The notes under the pieces are model-generated. The model ran no database searches and was not told the origin of the DNA. It saw only the letters and a list, made by a program, of their open reading frames with translations. Shown in pieces: positions 16,870 through 24,737 of a stretch of 37,409 nucleotides of DNA. A program made the position numbers and the translations under genes. How positions within the stretch are numbered: the first letter of the stretch is position 1; every line of letters begins with the position of its first letter. The DNA lies in assembly GCA_027486035.1 (NCBI GenBank), contig JAIXPX010000022.1, positions 1 to 37,409 of the forward strand, given 5' to 3'. Origin of the DNA: Erythrobacteraceae bacterium (GTDB lineage Bacteria; Pseudomonadota; Alphaproteobacteria; Sphingomonadales; Sphingomonadaceae).

Positions 16870-19074
16870 ATGTCCCTGAAGGGTCTCTTGTCATCACGCA
16901 ATGGTGCGGCCGGGCGCGGCGATGCGCCCTTGCGCGCCACCCGCCCAGGCATGGCACCTGCCGCCTCCATGCTCTCCGATGGTGAGCGGCTGGCGATGCT
17001 GGACCAGCTCGAGCAATCCGGCCTCGGCTGGTTCTGGGCGAGCGACGCGAGCGGCCAACTGACCTATCTCTCCGGCGCGCTTGCCAGTTGCATCGATGTG
17101 CCGATGGAGGAGCTTGTCGGCTTGCCGTTGACCGCGATCTTCGTTGCGGCCGAGCGCGAGGGACGCGGCAAGTCGCTCCCGCTGATGCTTGGCGCGCGCA
17201 AGGCCTTTTCGGGCATGGCGGTGCGTGGGGTGCGGCGGCCCGAGGGCGTGGTCCTGCGGCTCTCCGGCCAACCGGTCACGACGCCCGAGGGCGCCTTCGC
17301 GGGCTTCCGCGGCACCGGGGTCGATATCACCGAGCATTACACCCGCGAGGAAGAGACCGCGCGGCTGGCACGCTATGATTCGCTTACCGGGCTCAACAAC
17401 CGGCACCGCATGGCGCACCAGCTCGAAGCGACGCTCACCACCTTTCGTGCCGCGCGCCGCAATTGCGCGGTGATGATGATCGATCTCGACCGCTTCAAGC
17501 ATGTCAACGACACGCTTGGCCATGCGGCGGGTGACGAGCTTCTCAAACAGGTCGCCGCCCGGCTCAAGCGGGCGATCAACCGGGACTGCGAGATCGGACG
17601 GCTGGGCGGCGACGAATTTCAGGTGATCCTGCCTGACGTCGATGATCGCGGCGTTCTGGGCGAGCTTGCCGAGAAGATCATCACGATGCTGCGCCAGCCC
17701 TATAGTCTGGCGGAGGGGCGCTGCGTGATCGGAGCCTCGGCCGGCATCGCCATCGCTCCGCATGATGGAGTGAGCCGCGAAGAGATCGTGCGGGCGGCTG
17801 ACCTGGCGCTCTATGCCGCCAAGCACGGCGGGCGCGCGCAATACCGCTTCTTCACGGGCGAGCTCGAGAACGAGACGATCTTCCGGCGACGGCTCGAACA
17901 GGATCTGGGCACGGCATTGCGTGAAGAGCAGCTGTTCCAGCGCTTCGAGCCGATTGTCGCCGCCGAGGCGGGCACGGTCTGTGCGCTCGAAGCCCATGTG
18001 TGCTGGAACCACCCCGATCGCGGCATCATTGACGAGGAGGAATTCTCGCAAATCGTGGAGGGATCGTCGCTGCTCGCTGACGTCGGGCGGTGGGCCATCA
18101 CCGCCGCCTGCGAACGCGCGGCCGAGTGGCCTGAGAGCGTGCGCGTGGCTGTCAATGTCCCCGTATCACTGTTTCTGGCGGACGATTTCGTCGATGTTGT
18201 CGCAGAGGCGGTTAACGTCGCCGGGATCGCGTCTGGCCGGCTTGAGCTTGAGATCAGCGAGGCGGTGTTCTTCGGCGATACCAATGTGGTCGATCGCACG
18301 CTTTCCGCCTTGTTCAAGCGAGGGATCCGTCTGACGCTCGACGAGTTCGGGTCGGGTTATTCCTCGCTCGCCTATCTGCGCCGCGCACCCTTCGACAGCA
18401 TCAAGATTGATCAGAAGCTGTTGGCGGAGGCCGACAGCCAAGACGGCGGCGAGCTGGCGCTGGTGCGCGCCATTGTGGCTCTGGCGGGCGCGTTGCAGAT
18501 GGAAACCATCGCCAACGGCATCGAAAGCCCGGGCCTGCTGGAAGCCCTCACCGAGAGCGGCGTGCGCTACCTCGAAGGCCCGATCTTCAGCGAGCCGGTC
18601 GACGCCGACATGGTCGTGCGGGAAATGAAAGGGGGCGCGTGGAAGATCGAGCTTGGCACGGATCGCGCCCGCCGCGCCCGGCGGCGCACGGTATTCCGCA
18701 AGATCCAGGTCATTCATGACGACCACGCCTACGAGGTCACGCTGCGCAACCTGTCGAAGACCGGCGCGCTGATCCAGGGGCTGGCGGAGGTGCCGCGCGG
18801 CACGCAGTTCGTGGTCGATCTGGGCGGCGGACAGCTCGCGGTGGCGACCGTCACCCGCTCCAATGACGACATGCAGGGCCTCGAGTTCGAGCAGCCGCTG
18901 ATCGACGACGGTTCGGGCGGGCTGTGTATCCGCAACCGCGCGTCACCCCATGCCTTGGCGGCGGCAGGAACGCCGCTGGCGGCGCCCATTGTCGCCAAAG
19001 CCACCGGTACCGACCAGAGCGGGGCCGTTCCCAAGTTCGCCTATGCCAAACCGGCGCGGACAGAGGCGGGGTGA
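16870..19074 (+). CDS. PAS-GGDEF-EAL-PilZ c-di-GMP protein with degenerate EAL
   Basis: The product is about 734 residues from ATG 16870 (GGAGG 12 bases upstream; TTG 16780 would extend it). Domains in order are PAS (about 40-155), GGDEF (about 165-325), EAL-like (about 345-590) and PilZ (about 600-690). RLGGDEF at 246-250 is intact, so diguanylate cyclase activity is plausible; the usual RxxD inhibitory site is missing. The EAL domain has lost key residues: EAH for EAL at 374, DEFGSG for DDFGTG, ANGIE for AEGVE, and E for Q in the QG motif, so phosphodiesterase activity is doubtful. PilZ keeps R-x-x-x-R near 604 and NLSKTG at 627, so it probably binds c-di-GMP. No membrane segment is seen. 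Confidence 0.88.
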   Translation: MSLKGLLSSRNGAAGRGDAPLRATRPGMAPAASMLSDGERLAMLDQLEQSGLGWFWASDASGQLTYLSGALASCIDVPMEELVGLPLTAIFVAAEREGRGKSLPLMLGARKAFSGMAVRGVRRPEGVVLRLSGQPVTTPEGAFAGFRGTGVDITEHYTREEETARLARYDSLTGLNNRHRMAHQLEATLTTFRAARRNCAVMMIDLDRFKHVNDTLGHAAGDELLKQVAARLKRAINRDCEIGRLGGDEFQVILPDVDDRGVLGELAEKIITMLRQPYSLAEGRCVIGASAGIAIAPHDGVSREEIVRAADLALYAAKHGGRAQYRFFTGELENETIFRRRLEQDLGTALREEQLFQRFEPIVAAEAGTVCALEAHVCWNHPDRGIIDEEEFSQIVEGSSLLADVGRWAITAACERAAEWPESVRVAVNVPVSLFLADDFVDVVAEAVNVAGIASGRLELEISEAVFFGDTNVVDRTLSALFKRGIRLTLDEFGSGYSSLAYLRRAPFDSIKIDQKLLAEADSQDGGELALVRAIVALAGALQMETIANGIESPGLLEALTESGVRYLEGPIFSEPVDADMVVREMKGGAWKIELGTDRARRARRRTVFRKIQVIHDDHAYEVTLRNLSKTGALIQGLAEVPRGTQFVVDLGGGQLAVATVTRSNDDMQGLEFEQPLIDDGSGGLCIRNRASPHALAAAGTPLAAPIVAKATGTDQSGAVPKFAYAKPARTEAG

Positions 19075-19142
19075 GGCAGCGGCAGGGTGTTGCGTTTTTG
19101 GCGCATGACAAGCGGGGGTCTGACCGCTAAGTCGCAGCGCAA

Positions 19143-20960
<1,818 letters not shown>

Positions 20961-21015
20961 GCTCTCTCATTCTGAGGATGCGATAGTGAAGCCCCGCGAG
21001 TAAGCGAAGCTTACG

Positions 21016-21094
21016 AGCGAGAGGCTGTAACTCCGGCCAGCGGGGGCGCGAAGCGCAACCCGTCTGACGTCATGGCCGCGGCTTTGCCGCGGCT
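21016..21094. repeat. repeat unit B, copy 1
   Basis: This copy starts AGCGAGAGGCTG, continues AACTCCGGCCAGCGGG, has a short variable part with CTGACG, and ends in a hairpin of two GCCGCGGC blocks separated by TTT (21075-21093). No T-run follows. The second copy is at 21337-21420. Confidence 0.75.
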
Positions 21095-21101
21095 AACCTT
21101 C

Positions 21102-21255
21102 ATCCTCCCCCTTAGGGGAGGGGGACCACCGAAGGTGGTGAAGGGGCGGGCGAGGTCGCTCCGAACAGCAGTTGGGTTCACACAAAGCCACAAAGACACA
21201 AAGAAGGCAGCCCTTCTCCCCTCCCGCTTGCGGGAGGGGCCGGGGGTGGGCCTGT
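21102..21255. repeat. repeat unit A, copy 1
   Basis: The unit begins with a hairpin (CCTCCCC, loop, GGGGAGG), then a short ACCACC/GGTGGT palindrome, GGGGCGGGCGAGG, CTCCGAACAGC, a GGGTTCACAC tract, an A-rich CACAAAG stretch, and a final hairpin with arms CCCCTCCCGC and GCGGGAGGGG (21218-21239), ending GGGGGTGGGCCTGT. The same blocks in the same order occur at 21546-21724. Confidence 0.85.
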
Positions 21256-21302
21256 CTTCGTTGGGCCATTCCAAGGCTCGCTCCGCTCGCCCCCACCCCT
21301 AA

Positions 21303-21324
21303 CCCCTCCCGCTGGCGGGAGGGG
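21303..21324. repeat. isolated copy of the CCCCTCCCGC hairpin
   Basis: Arms CCCCTCCCGC and GCGGGAGGGG with a two-base TG loop repeat the terminal hairpin of unit A without the rest of the unit, preceded by CCCCCACCCCTAA. It is a solo member of the same palindromic family. Confidence 0.75.
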
Positions 21325-21336
21325 GATTAAGCTAGA

Positions 21337-21420
21337 AGCGAGAGGCTGCAACTCCGGCCAGCGGGGCGGTGCCAGCCGGACCCGACTGACGCAGGCCGCG
21401 GCTTTGCCGCGGCTTTTTTG
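21337..21420. repeat. repeat unit B, copy 2
   Basis: The second copy shares AGCGAGAGGCTG, AACTCCGGCCAGCGGG, a CTGACGCA stretch and the GCCGCGGC hairpin with the copy at 21016-21094. Here the hairpin is followed by six T residues, so this copy doubles as a terminator. Confidence 0.75.
21395..21419 (+). terminator. intrinsic terminator
   Basis: A perfect eight-base stem (GCCGCGGC, TTT loop, GCCGCGGC) is followed by six T residues. It reads in the plus direction, so it can end transcripts coming from lepA about 430 bases upstream and insulate the HNH cassette that follows. Confidence 0.75.
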
Positions 21421-21434
21421 CCTCTTCCCGCTCG

Positions 21435-21518
21435 CCCTGAGCTCGTCGAAGGGCTGCACTTACCTTCAGGCGTCTCGCGCAGCCGAAGAAGAAAGCAGTC
21501 CTTCGACGAGCTCAGGAC
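21435..21518. repeat. inverted pair of a 17-base palindromic repeat
   Basis: CCTGAGCTCGTCGAAGG (21436-21452) and CCTTCGACGAGCTCAGG (21500-21516) are exact reverse complements 47 bases apart. Each is itself an imperfect palindrome, and the second continues into ACGAACGG. From memory, similar sequences are frequent in sphingomonad genomes; that cannot be confirmed here. Confidence 0.8.
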
Positions 21519-21545
21519 GAACGGTATTGGGTGAGTGCCCCCGCA

Positions 21546-21724
21546 ATCCTCCCCTTCAGGGGAGGGGAACCACCGCAGGCCTGTCCTGCGCGTGACGAAG
21601 GGATGGTGGAGGGGCGGGCGAGGCTGCTCCGAACAGCTGTTGGGGTTCACACAGAGACGCAAGGACGCAAAGAGGGAGGTCCTTCTCCCCTCCCGCTCGC
21701 GGGAGGGGGCGGGGGTGGGCCTGT
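21546..21724. repeat. repeat unit A, copy 2
   Basis: This copy has the same order of blocks as 21102-21255: a CCTCCCC/GGGGAGG hairpin, an ACCACCGCAGG to GGATGGTGG palindromic part that is about 25 bases longer, GGGGCGGGCGAGG, CTCCGAACAGC, GGGGTTCACAC, a CGCAAGGACGCAAAG tract, and the CCCCTCCCGC/GCGGGAGGGG hairpin (21687-21708) ending GGGGGTGGGCCTGT. It immediately borders the AT-rich cassette. Confidence 0.85.
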
Positions 21725-21815
21725 AACTGCGCGCATCACGATTTATGCGTTTGAATTTGTTTGGCACATGCATAACGTTGTGAAGTGCGACGGCCTAACG
21801 GAGAGACTTTGGATT

Positions 21816-22493
21816 ATGGCAGTTTCTGCAGCTGACATTAAGCTTCTTTGGGGGCGAGCGGCCGGGCTATGTTCGCGTCCGGGGTGCGGCGTTGATCTCA
21901 CAAGCCTGCCGGAGGGTAAGAAGGCGTATTCGGTAGGTGAAATGGCACACGTTATCGCACGTTCTGCTGCTGGGCCGAGAGGTAACGGCCTAGGAGGCGA
22001 CGACAGTTACGACAATCTCGTGCTGCTTTGTCCTACTTGCCATAGGCACGTCGATAAGTCCGAAGAAGGCACGTTCCCCGCTGACCTCCTCTTTCGTTGG
22101 AAAGCCGATCACGAGAAGAGGGTGGCGGCGCTAGGCACGAGTGAGCGCTACCAGACAAACGAAGACCTTTGTCGTGCAGTGTCAGTCAAGTTGGCGAAAA
22201 ACTATTCAATCTGGAAACAGTTTGGCCCGGAGTCAGATGCGGCGCGCGCCGATCCGAATTCAAATGCATACGATATCTGGGAAATACGAAGGGCAGATTC
22301 GATCGTTCCGAATAATCGTTCGATCATTAACGCGATTTCTGCGAATGAGGCGCTGTTAAATGGGCGTCAGATCAAGGCCTTTGCTGCATTTTTTGCGCAC
22401 GCAGAAGCGTATGAACGGCACACGCACCAACCTATTGAAAACTATCCGCGCTTTCCATTAGAATTTGAAAAGGCATTTCAATATGGGGAATAA
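21816..22493 (+). CDS. HNH endonuclease domain protein
   Basis: The product is 225 residues from ATG 21816 (GGAGAG upstream; ATG 21768 is an alternative). An N-terminal HNH/zinc-finger nuclease domain shows CSRPGC near residue 18, EMAHVIARS, and DNLVLLCPTCHRHVDK, giving the C-x4-C and C-x2-C zinc ligands, the catalytic His and the Asn. The C-terminal ~130 residues contain IWKQFGPESDAA, WEIRRADSIVPNNRSIINAI and AHAEAYERH, a separate helical part with no assigned function. It should cut nucleic acid; the target is unknown. It is the first gene of an AT-rich three-gene cassette and overlaps the next gene by 11 bases. Codon use and base composition are unlike the flanking core genes, indicating transfer. 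Confidence 0.8.
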   Translation: MAVSAADIKLLWGRAAGLCSRPGCGVDLTSLPEGKKAYSVGEMAHVIARSAAGPRGNGLGGDDSYDNLVLLCPTCHRHVDKSEEGTFPADLLFRWKADHEKRVAALGTSERYQTNEDLCRAVSVKLAKNYSIWKQFGPESDAARADPNSNAYDIWEIRRADSIVPNNRSIINAISANEALLNGRQIKAFAAFFAHAEAYERHTHQPIENYPRFPLEFEKAFQYGE

Positions 22494-22845
22494 CGGAAAA
22501 AATAAGTATGGTGTCACTTATAATGATATCAAATTTCTCGAACGGGTGATTGCAACACATAAAAACGTTAGCGATTTTCGGAGAACCGACGATATTGTGT
22601 TTCATGTCGATAGGATCGAGCAAAGCGATACAGTTAAAGTCATTTGTTTGAATGAATATATTTTGTCTGAGGCTCTGGCTCGTGAGATAATTCAGGTTTT
22701 TAATGATACAGGCATAATCTATGTAGGTGGTAAATGGAATCATGCATCTGAGCCTTCGAGTGGCTTTTGCCGGGATCATAAAGTAGGTATTTGCAATGCA
22801 GGTTCTATAAATGCGGCATTACGGAAAACTCGATTCTGGTTATAG
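22483..22845 (+). CDS. unrecognised 120-residue protein of the HNH cassette
   Basis: The product is 120 residues from ATG 22483; the start lies inside the end of the HNH gene, and an in-frame ATG 22465 is an alternative. No family was recognised. The sequence looks like a small alpha/beta protein: VKVICLNEYILS (strand then turn), a helix EALAREIIQVF, a strand GIIYVGGKWNHAS with a G-G-x-W-N motif, and a final KVGICNAGSINAAL strand-helix. Such strand-G-x-W-N patterns occur in Rossmann-like or nuclease-like folds, but that is only a resemblance. It overlaps the nucleotidyltransferase-like gene by 35 bases. The local G+C content is clearly below the chromosome average. Confidence 0.6.
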   Translation: MGNNGKNKYGVTYNDIKFLERVIATHKNVSDFRRTDDIVFHVDRIEQSDTVKVICLNEYILSEALAREIIQVFNDTGIIYVGGKWNHASEPSSGFCRDHKVGICNAGSINAALRKTRFWL

Positions 22846-23176
22846 AGCTGCTAGGCTACGATCGGCTGCATCTAAGGCTTTTTTATCAGATAAGTCGGTG
22901 ATGTATCTATACTGCTTAGGGTCGTTCATCAGGTCATCACCTTTTCGAGATATTGATCTTGTGCTGGTCGTGGATCGGCGAAACGTCCGAGAGATTGATA
23001 TCTGCGCGCGGTTCCGGCAGAAATGCCAAATCATCGAAGAATGTTTTCGAGTACCTGTGCATCTTTGTGTCTTAGGTACTCACGAAATTGATACGGTCTG
23101 GAATTTCCGTTTCCCTGAGAGGGTGTTGTTGTTCCAAAGAAGAAGAGGGTGCCGTGGCCTACGGGTACTTCGATAG
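22811..23176 (+). CDS. small nucleotidyltransferase-like protein
   Basis: The 121-residue protein has a polymerase-beta-type nucleotidyltransferase signature, YCLGSFIRSSPFRDIDLVLVV: the G-S turn, then D-x-D metal ligands. The spacing between GS and DID is eight residues, slightly shorter than the usual MNT antitoxin pattern. The expected third acidic residue falls near VPVHLCVL, where His replaces Asp, so catalysis is uncertain. Small proteins of this class adenylylate partner toxins or other proteins. The start ATG 22811 lies inside the previous gene (35-base overlap). The C-terminal RRRGCRGLRVLR looks unlike the rest and may be a read-on into repeat sequence. Confidence 0.6.
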   Translation: MRHYGKLDSGYRAARLRSAASKAFLSDKSVMYLYCLGSFIRSSPFRDIDLVLVVDRRNVREIDICARFRQKCQIIEECFRVPVHLCVLGTHEIDTVWNFRFPERVLLFQRRRGCRGLRVLR

Positions 23177-23199
23177 GGTAATGATTTTAAGCTTGAAGG

Positions 23200-23218
23200 G
23201 CCACGGCAAAGCCGCGGC
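23200..23218. repeat. GCCGCGGC-type hairpin after the cassette
   Basis: GCCACGGC, AAA, GCCGCGGC forms a hairpin with one mismatch, the reverse-oriented relative of the hairpins at 21075-21093 and 21395-21413. It lies 24 bases after the last gene of the AT-rich cassette. No T-run follows, so it is classed as a repeat. Confidence 0.55.
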
Positions 23219-23348
23219 TTGGACGTCGAACGGGATCACCCCTCGCTAGCGCGTCGGGGCGACCCGCCGGCCGGGGGCGGTGATGCGCTGGCGCGCACCG
23301 GCTTCCAGCTTGCCGCTTGGCTAGCGCAAACGCTTGCGCTGCTCGACT

Positions 23349-23636
23349 TCACCGCGCCTTTTCGATCAACGCCAGCGCCGCCTTGGGATCGGCATCCACC
23401 ATCCCCAACAGCGTTCGCGCAGGCGCGTCGGGGATGCGGCGGCATTGTTCCCAATCGCGCACCGTGCCTACCGGCACACGCAGCTTTTCGGCAAACTTGG
23501 CCTGACTTAGCTTGGTCTTGGCTCGGATCGCTTTCACATCCGGGCCCGCGACAATGCGGCCACGCGTTGTATCGCCTTTCACAAAGGCGATCGCATCTTC
23601 TAACCCGGCAGTGATTTCCTCGAATGCGGTTCCCAT
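23349..23636 (-). CDS. XRE-type HTH regulator, antitoxin-like
   Basis: The 95-residue protein has a C-terminal HTH (about residues 43-64, LSQAKFAEKLRVPVGTVRDW) and an N-terminal dimerisation-like segment. The layout matches HigA/NadS/YiaG-type antitoxins, whose toxin gene normally precedes them in the operon. Here the upstream 70 bases hold only two palindromic operators and then the end of another gene, and no RelE/HigB-like toxin follows, so it appears orphaned. ATG 23636 has AGAGG upstream. Autorepression is very likely, because the operators overlap its promoter. G+C content is back to the chromosomal level here. Confidence 0.82.
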   Translation of the reverse strand: MGTAFEEITAGLEDAIAFVKGDTTRGRIVAGPDVKAIRAKTKLSQAKFAEKLRVPVGTVRDWEQCRRIPDAPARTLLGMVDADPKAALALIEKAR

Positions 23637-23656
23637 GGTTTGCCTCTATCCTCATA

Positions 23657-23673
23657 ATGCGGCAATGCCGTAT
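23657..23673. promoter_or_regulatory. operator 1 of the HTH regulator
   Basis: The palindrome ATGCGGCAATGCCGTAT lies 20 bases upstream of the regulator start. It differs from the perfect copy at 23691-23707 in one base. The arms are GGCA and TGCC around a central A, extended to eight bases in the other copy. Confidence 0.75.
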
Positions 23674-23699
23674 ATGATGCCTGCGCGATAATACGGCAA
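23671..23699 (-). promoter_or_regulatory. promoter of the HTH regulator
   Basis: Read on the minus strand, TTGCCG (23699-23694) and CATATA (23676-23671) are separated by 17 bases. The -35 lies inside operator 2 and the -10 overlaps operator 1, so a bound repressor would block both elements. Confidence 0.6.
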
Positions 23700-23707
23700 T
23701 GCCGTAT
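23691..23707. promoter_or_regulatory. operator 2 of the HTH regulator (perfect palindrome)
   Basis: ATACGGCAATGCCGTAT is a perfect 17-base palindrome (eight-base arms, central A). It starts 34 bases from operator 1 and touches the stop codon of the neighbouring gene at 23707. Two same-sequence sites with this spacing are typical of cooperative autorepressor binding. Confidence 0.78.
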
Positions 23708-24606
23708 CAGGGCTCAAACCCCTCATCCTTCAGCGACCACGCCGTCTTCGGCTCCGGCGCAGTCTCGGGCTTGTTGCGGGACCAGCCCTCGGGCGGGTGC
23801 CAGTTCTCCGCCTCCGCCTCGCGCTCCGGTGGAGCGAGCGCAGGCGTCGCGGGCGGGTCGAAGTGGGTGGTCGGGGTGTGGAGCGTCACCTCCACCAGCC
23901 GCCGCGTTCGCTCGTCCGCGCCTCTTGCGGCAAGGTCGCGGTCGCGCAGTTCGGTGAAGCGGGCGAAGGCGGCGAGGGTTTCTGCGGAGAGCACCGCGCG
24001 GCGGTGGGGGCGTTCGCGCTCCATGCGGCGGCGGATGTCGTCGATCTTGCGGTCGATGCTCGCGCGGACATCGGCGGCGGAGACGTTGCGCTGCTCGGCC
24101 TCCCATTCCGCGCGCCACTTCTTCTTGAGCTTGTCGAGCTGCGCCTGGCTGACCGCACCGAGCGCCTTGGAGCCGCCGCCCGCGGCAAAGCGCTCGGGCG
24201 CGCGGTTCCTCAGGAGGAACATCAAGAGGCCGTCATTGCGCTTGATGCGGGTGCCGATGAGCTTGCCATAGGAATAGACCGGTTCCTCGGTGCCGTTGAG
24301 GGCGCGGTCCATGGCGACATCCTCGATCCGCTGGATGCCGAGGGCGAGGGCGGCTTCCCAGGCGGCGCGGAACTCCTGCGCGCCGGGCTGGCGGCGCAGG
24401 TGGTAGGCCCCCTCGCTGCTCATGTCGACGGCGCGGGCGGCGGCCGCGACCGAGCCGGTATCGGCCAGCGCCTCGATGAAGGCGCGCTGGCGCTCGGGGG
24501 TCCAGCCGTCGTGGCGCTGGTATTGCCGGGGGACGGGGGTGAAGGGGGGGAGCTCTCCGGCGGGGACGGGGAGGCGGACGGAGCGGGGGTCTTTGCGGCG
24601 GGTCAT
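23707..24606 (-). CDS. protein of unknown function with N-terminal HTH-like region
   Basis: The product is 299 residues from ATG 24606 (GGAAGG upstream; an earlier ATG at 24645 is possible). An N-terminal helical DNA-binding-like region reads WTPERQRAFIEALADTGSVA and DMSSEGAYHLRR, resembling the HTH of phage terminase small subunits. A central charged helical part (about residues 155-220: LDKLKKKWRAEWEAEQ, then IDRKIDDIRRRMERER) suggests a coiled coil. The C-terminal 60 residues are Pro/Glu-rich. No terminase large subunit or phage gene is nearby, so a prophage function is not supported. Codon use matches the chromosome. The gene ends exactly at an operator of the HTH regulator downstream. 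Confidence 0.7.
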   Translation of the reverse strand: MTRRKDPRSVRLPVPAGELPPFTPVPRQYQRHDGWTPERQRAFIEALADTGSVAAAARAVDMSSEGAYHLRRQPGAQEFRAAWEAALALGIQRIEDVAMDRALNGTEEPVYSYGKLIGTRIKRNDGLLMFLLRNRAPERFAAGGGSKALGAVSQAQLDKLKKKWRAEWEAEQRNVSAADVRASIDRKIDDIRRRMERERPHRRAVLSAETLAAFARFTELRDRDLAARGADERTRRLVEVTLHTPTTHFDPPATPALAPPEREAEAENWHPPEGWSRNKPETAPEPKTAWSLKDEGFEP

Positions 24607-24737
24607 GGTGGGGGGCCTTCCAGCTGTTCGCCGCGAAAGGATCACAAAAGCGCCGGGTAGGAAAATGCGCTGGCGCGGGGGAGGGCGCGCGCGGCTTCAC
24701 TTCCCATTCACGGGAGGCGCCGTTATAGGTCCGGCCC

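Larger units (their letters stand above)
20961..21815. other. 855-base gene-free region of stacked palindromic repeats
   Basis: No gene was accepted here. The stretch contains two copies of a long unit A (21102-21255 and 21546-21724), two copies of a unit B (21016-21094 and 21337-21420), an inverted pair of a 17-base palindrome (21436-21452 and 21500-21516) and several strong GC hairpins. One hairpin has a T-run and looks like an intrinsic terminator. Short open frames across it are repeat-derived (rich in P, G, R and S) and differ between copies. The AT content rises sharply after about 21735. Confidence 0.8.

Noticed and set aside
21016..21724. CRISPR-like array
   Set aside because: Repeats are long, diverged, few and composite with internal hairpins; there are no regular spacers and no cas genes.
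21531..21815. Upstream extension of the HNH gene through repeat unit A
   Set aside because: The extension translates repeat sequence and would merge it with the nuclease; ATG 21816 with GGAGAG upstream is better.
22432..22779. 115-residue minus-strand open frame inside the AT-rich cassette
   Set aside because: It looks more natural in composition than most shadows, but it lies opposite two overlapping coupled genes and has no recognisable motif.
23707..24606. Prophage remnant (terminase small subunit)
   Set aside because: Only a weak HTH resemblance; no other phage genes, native codon use and no attachment sites seen.
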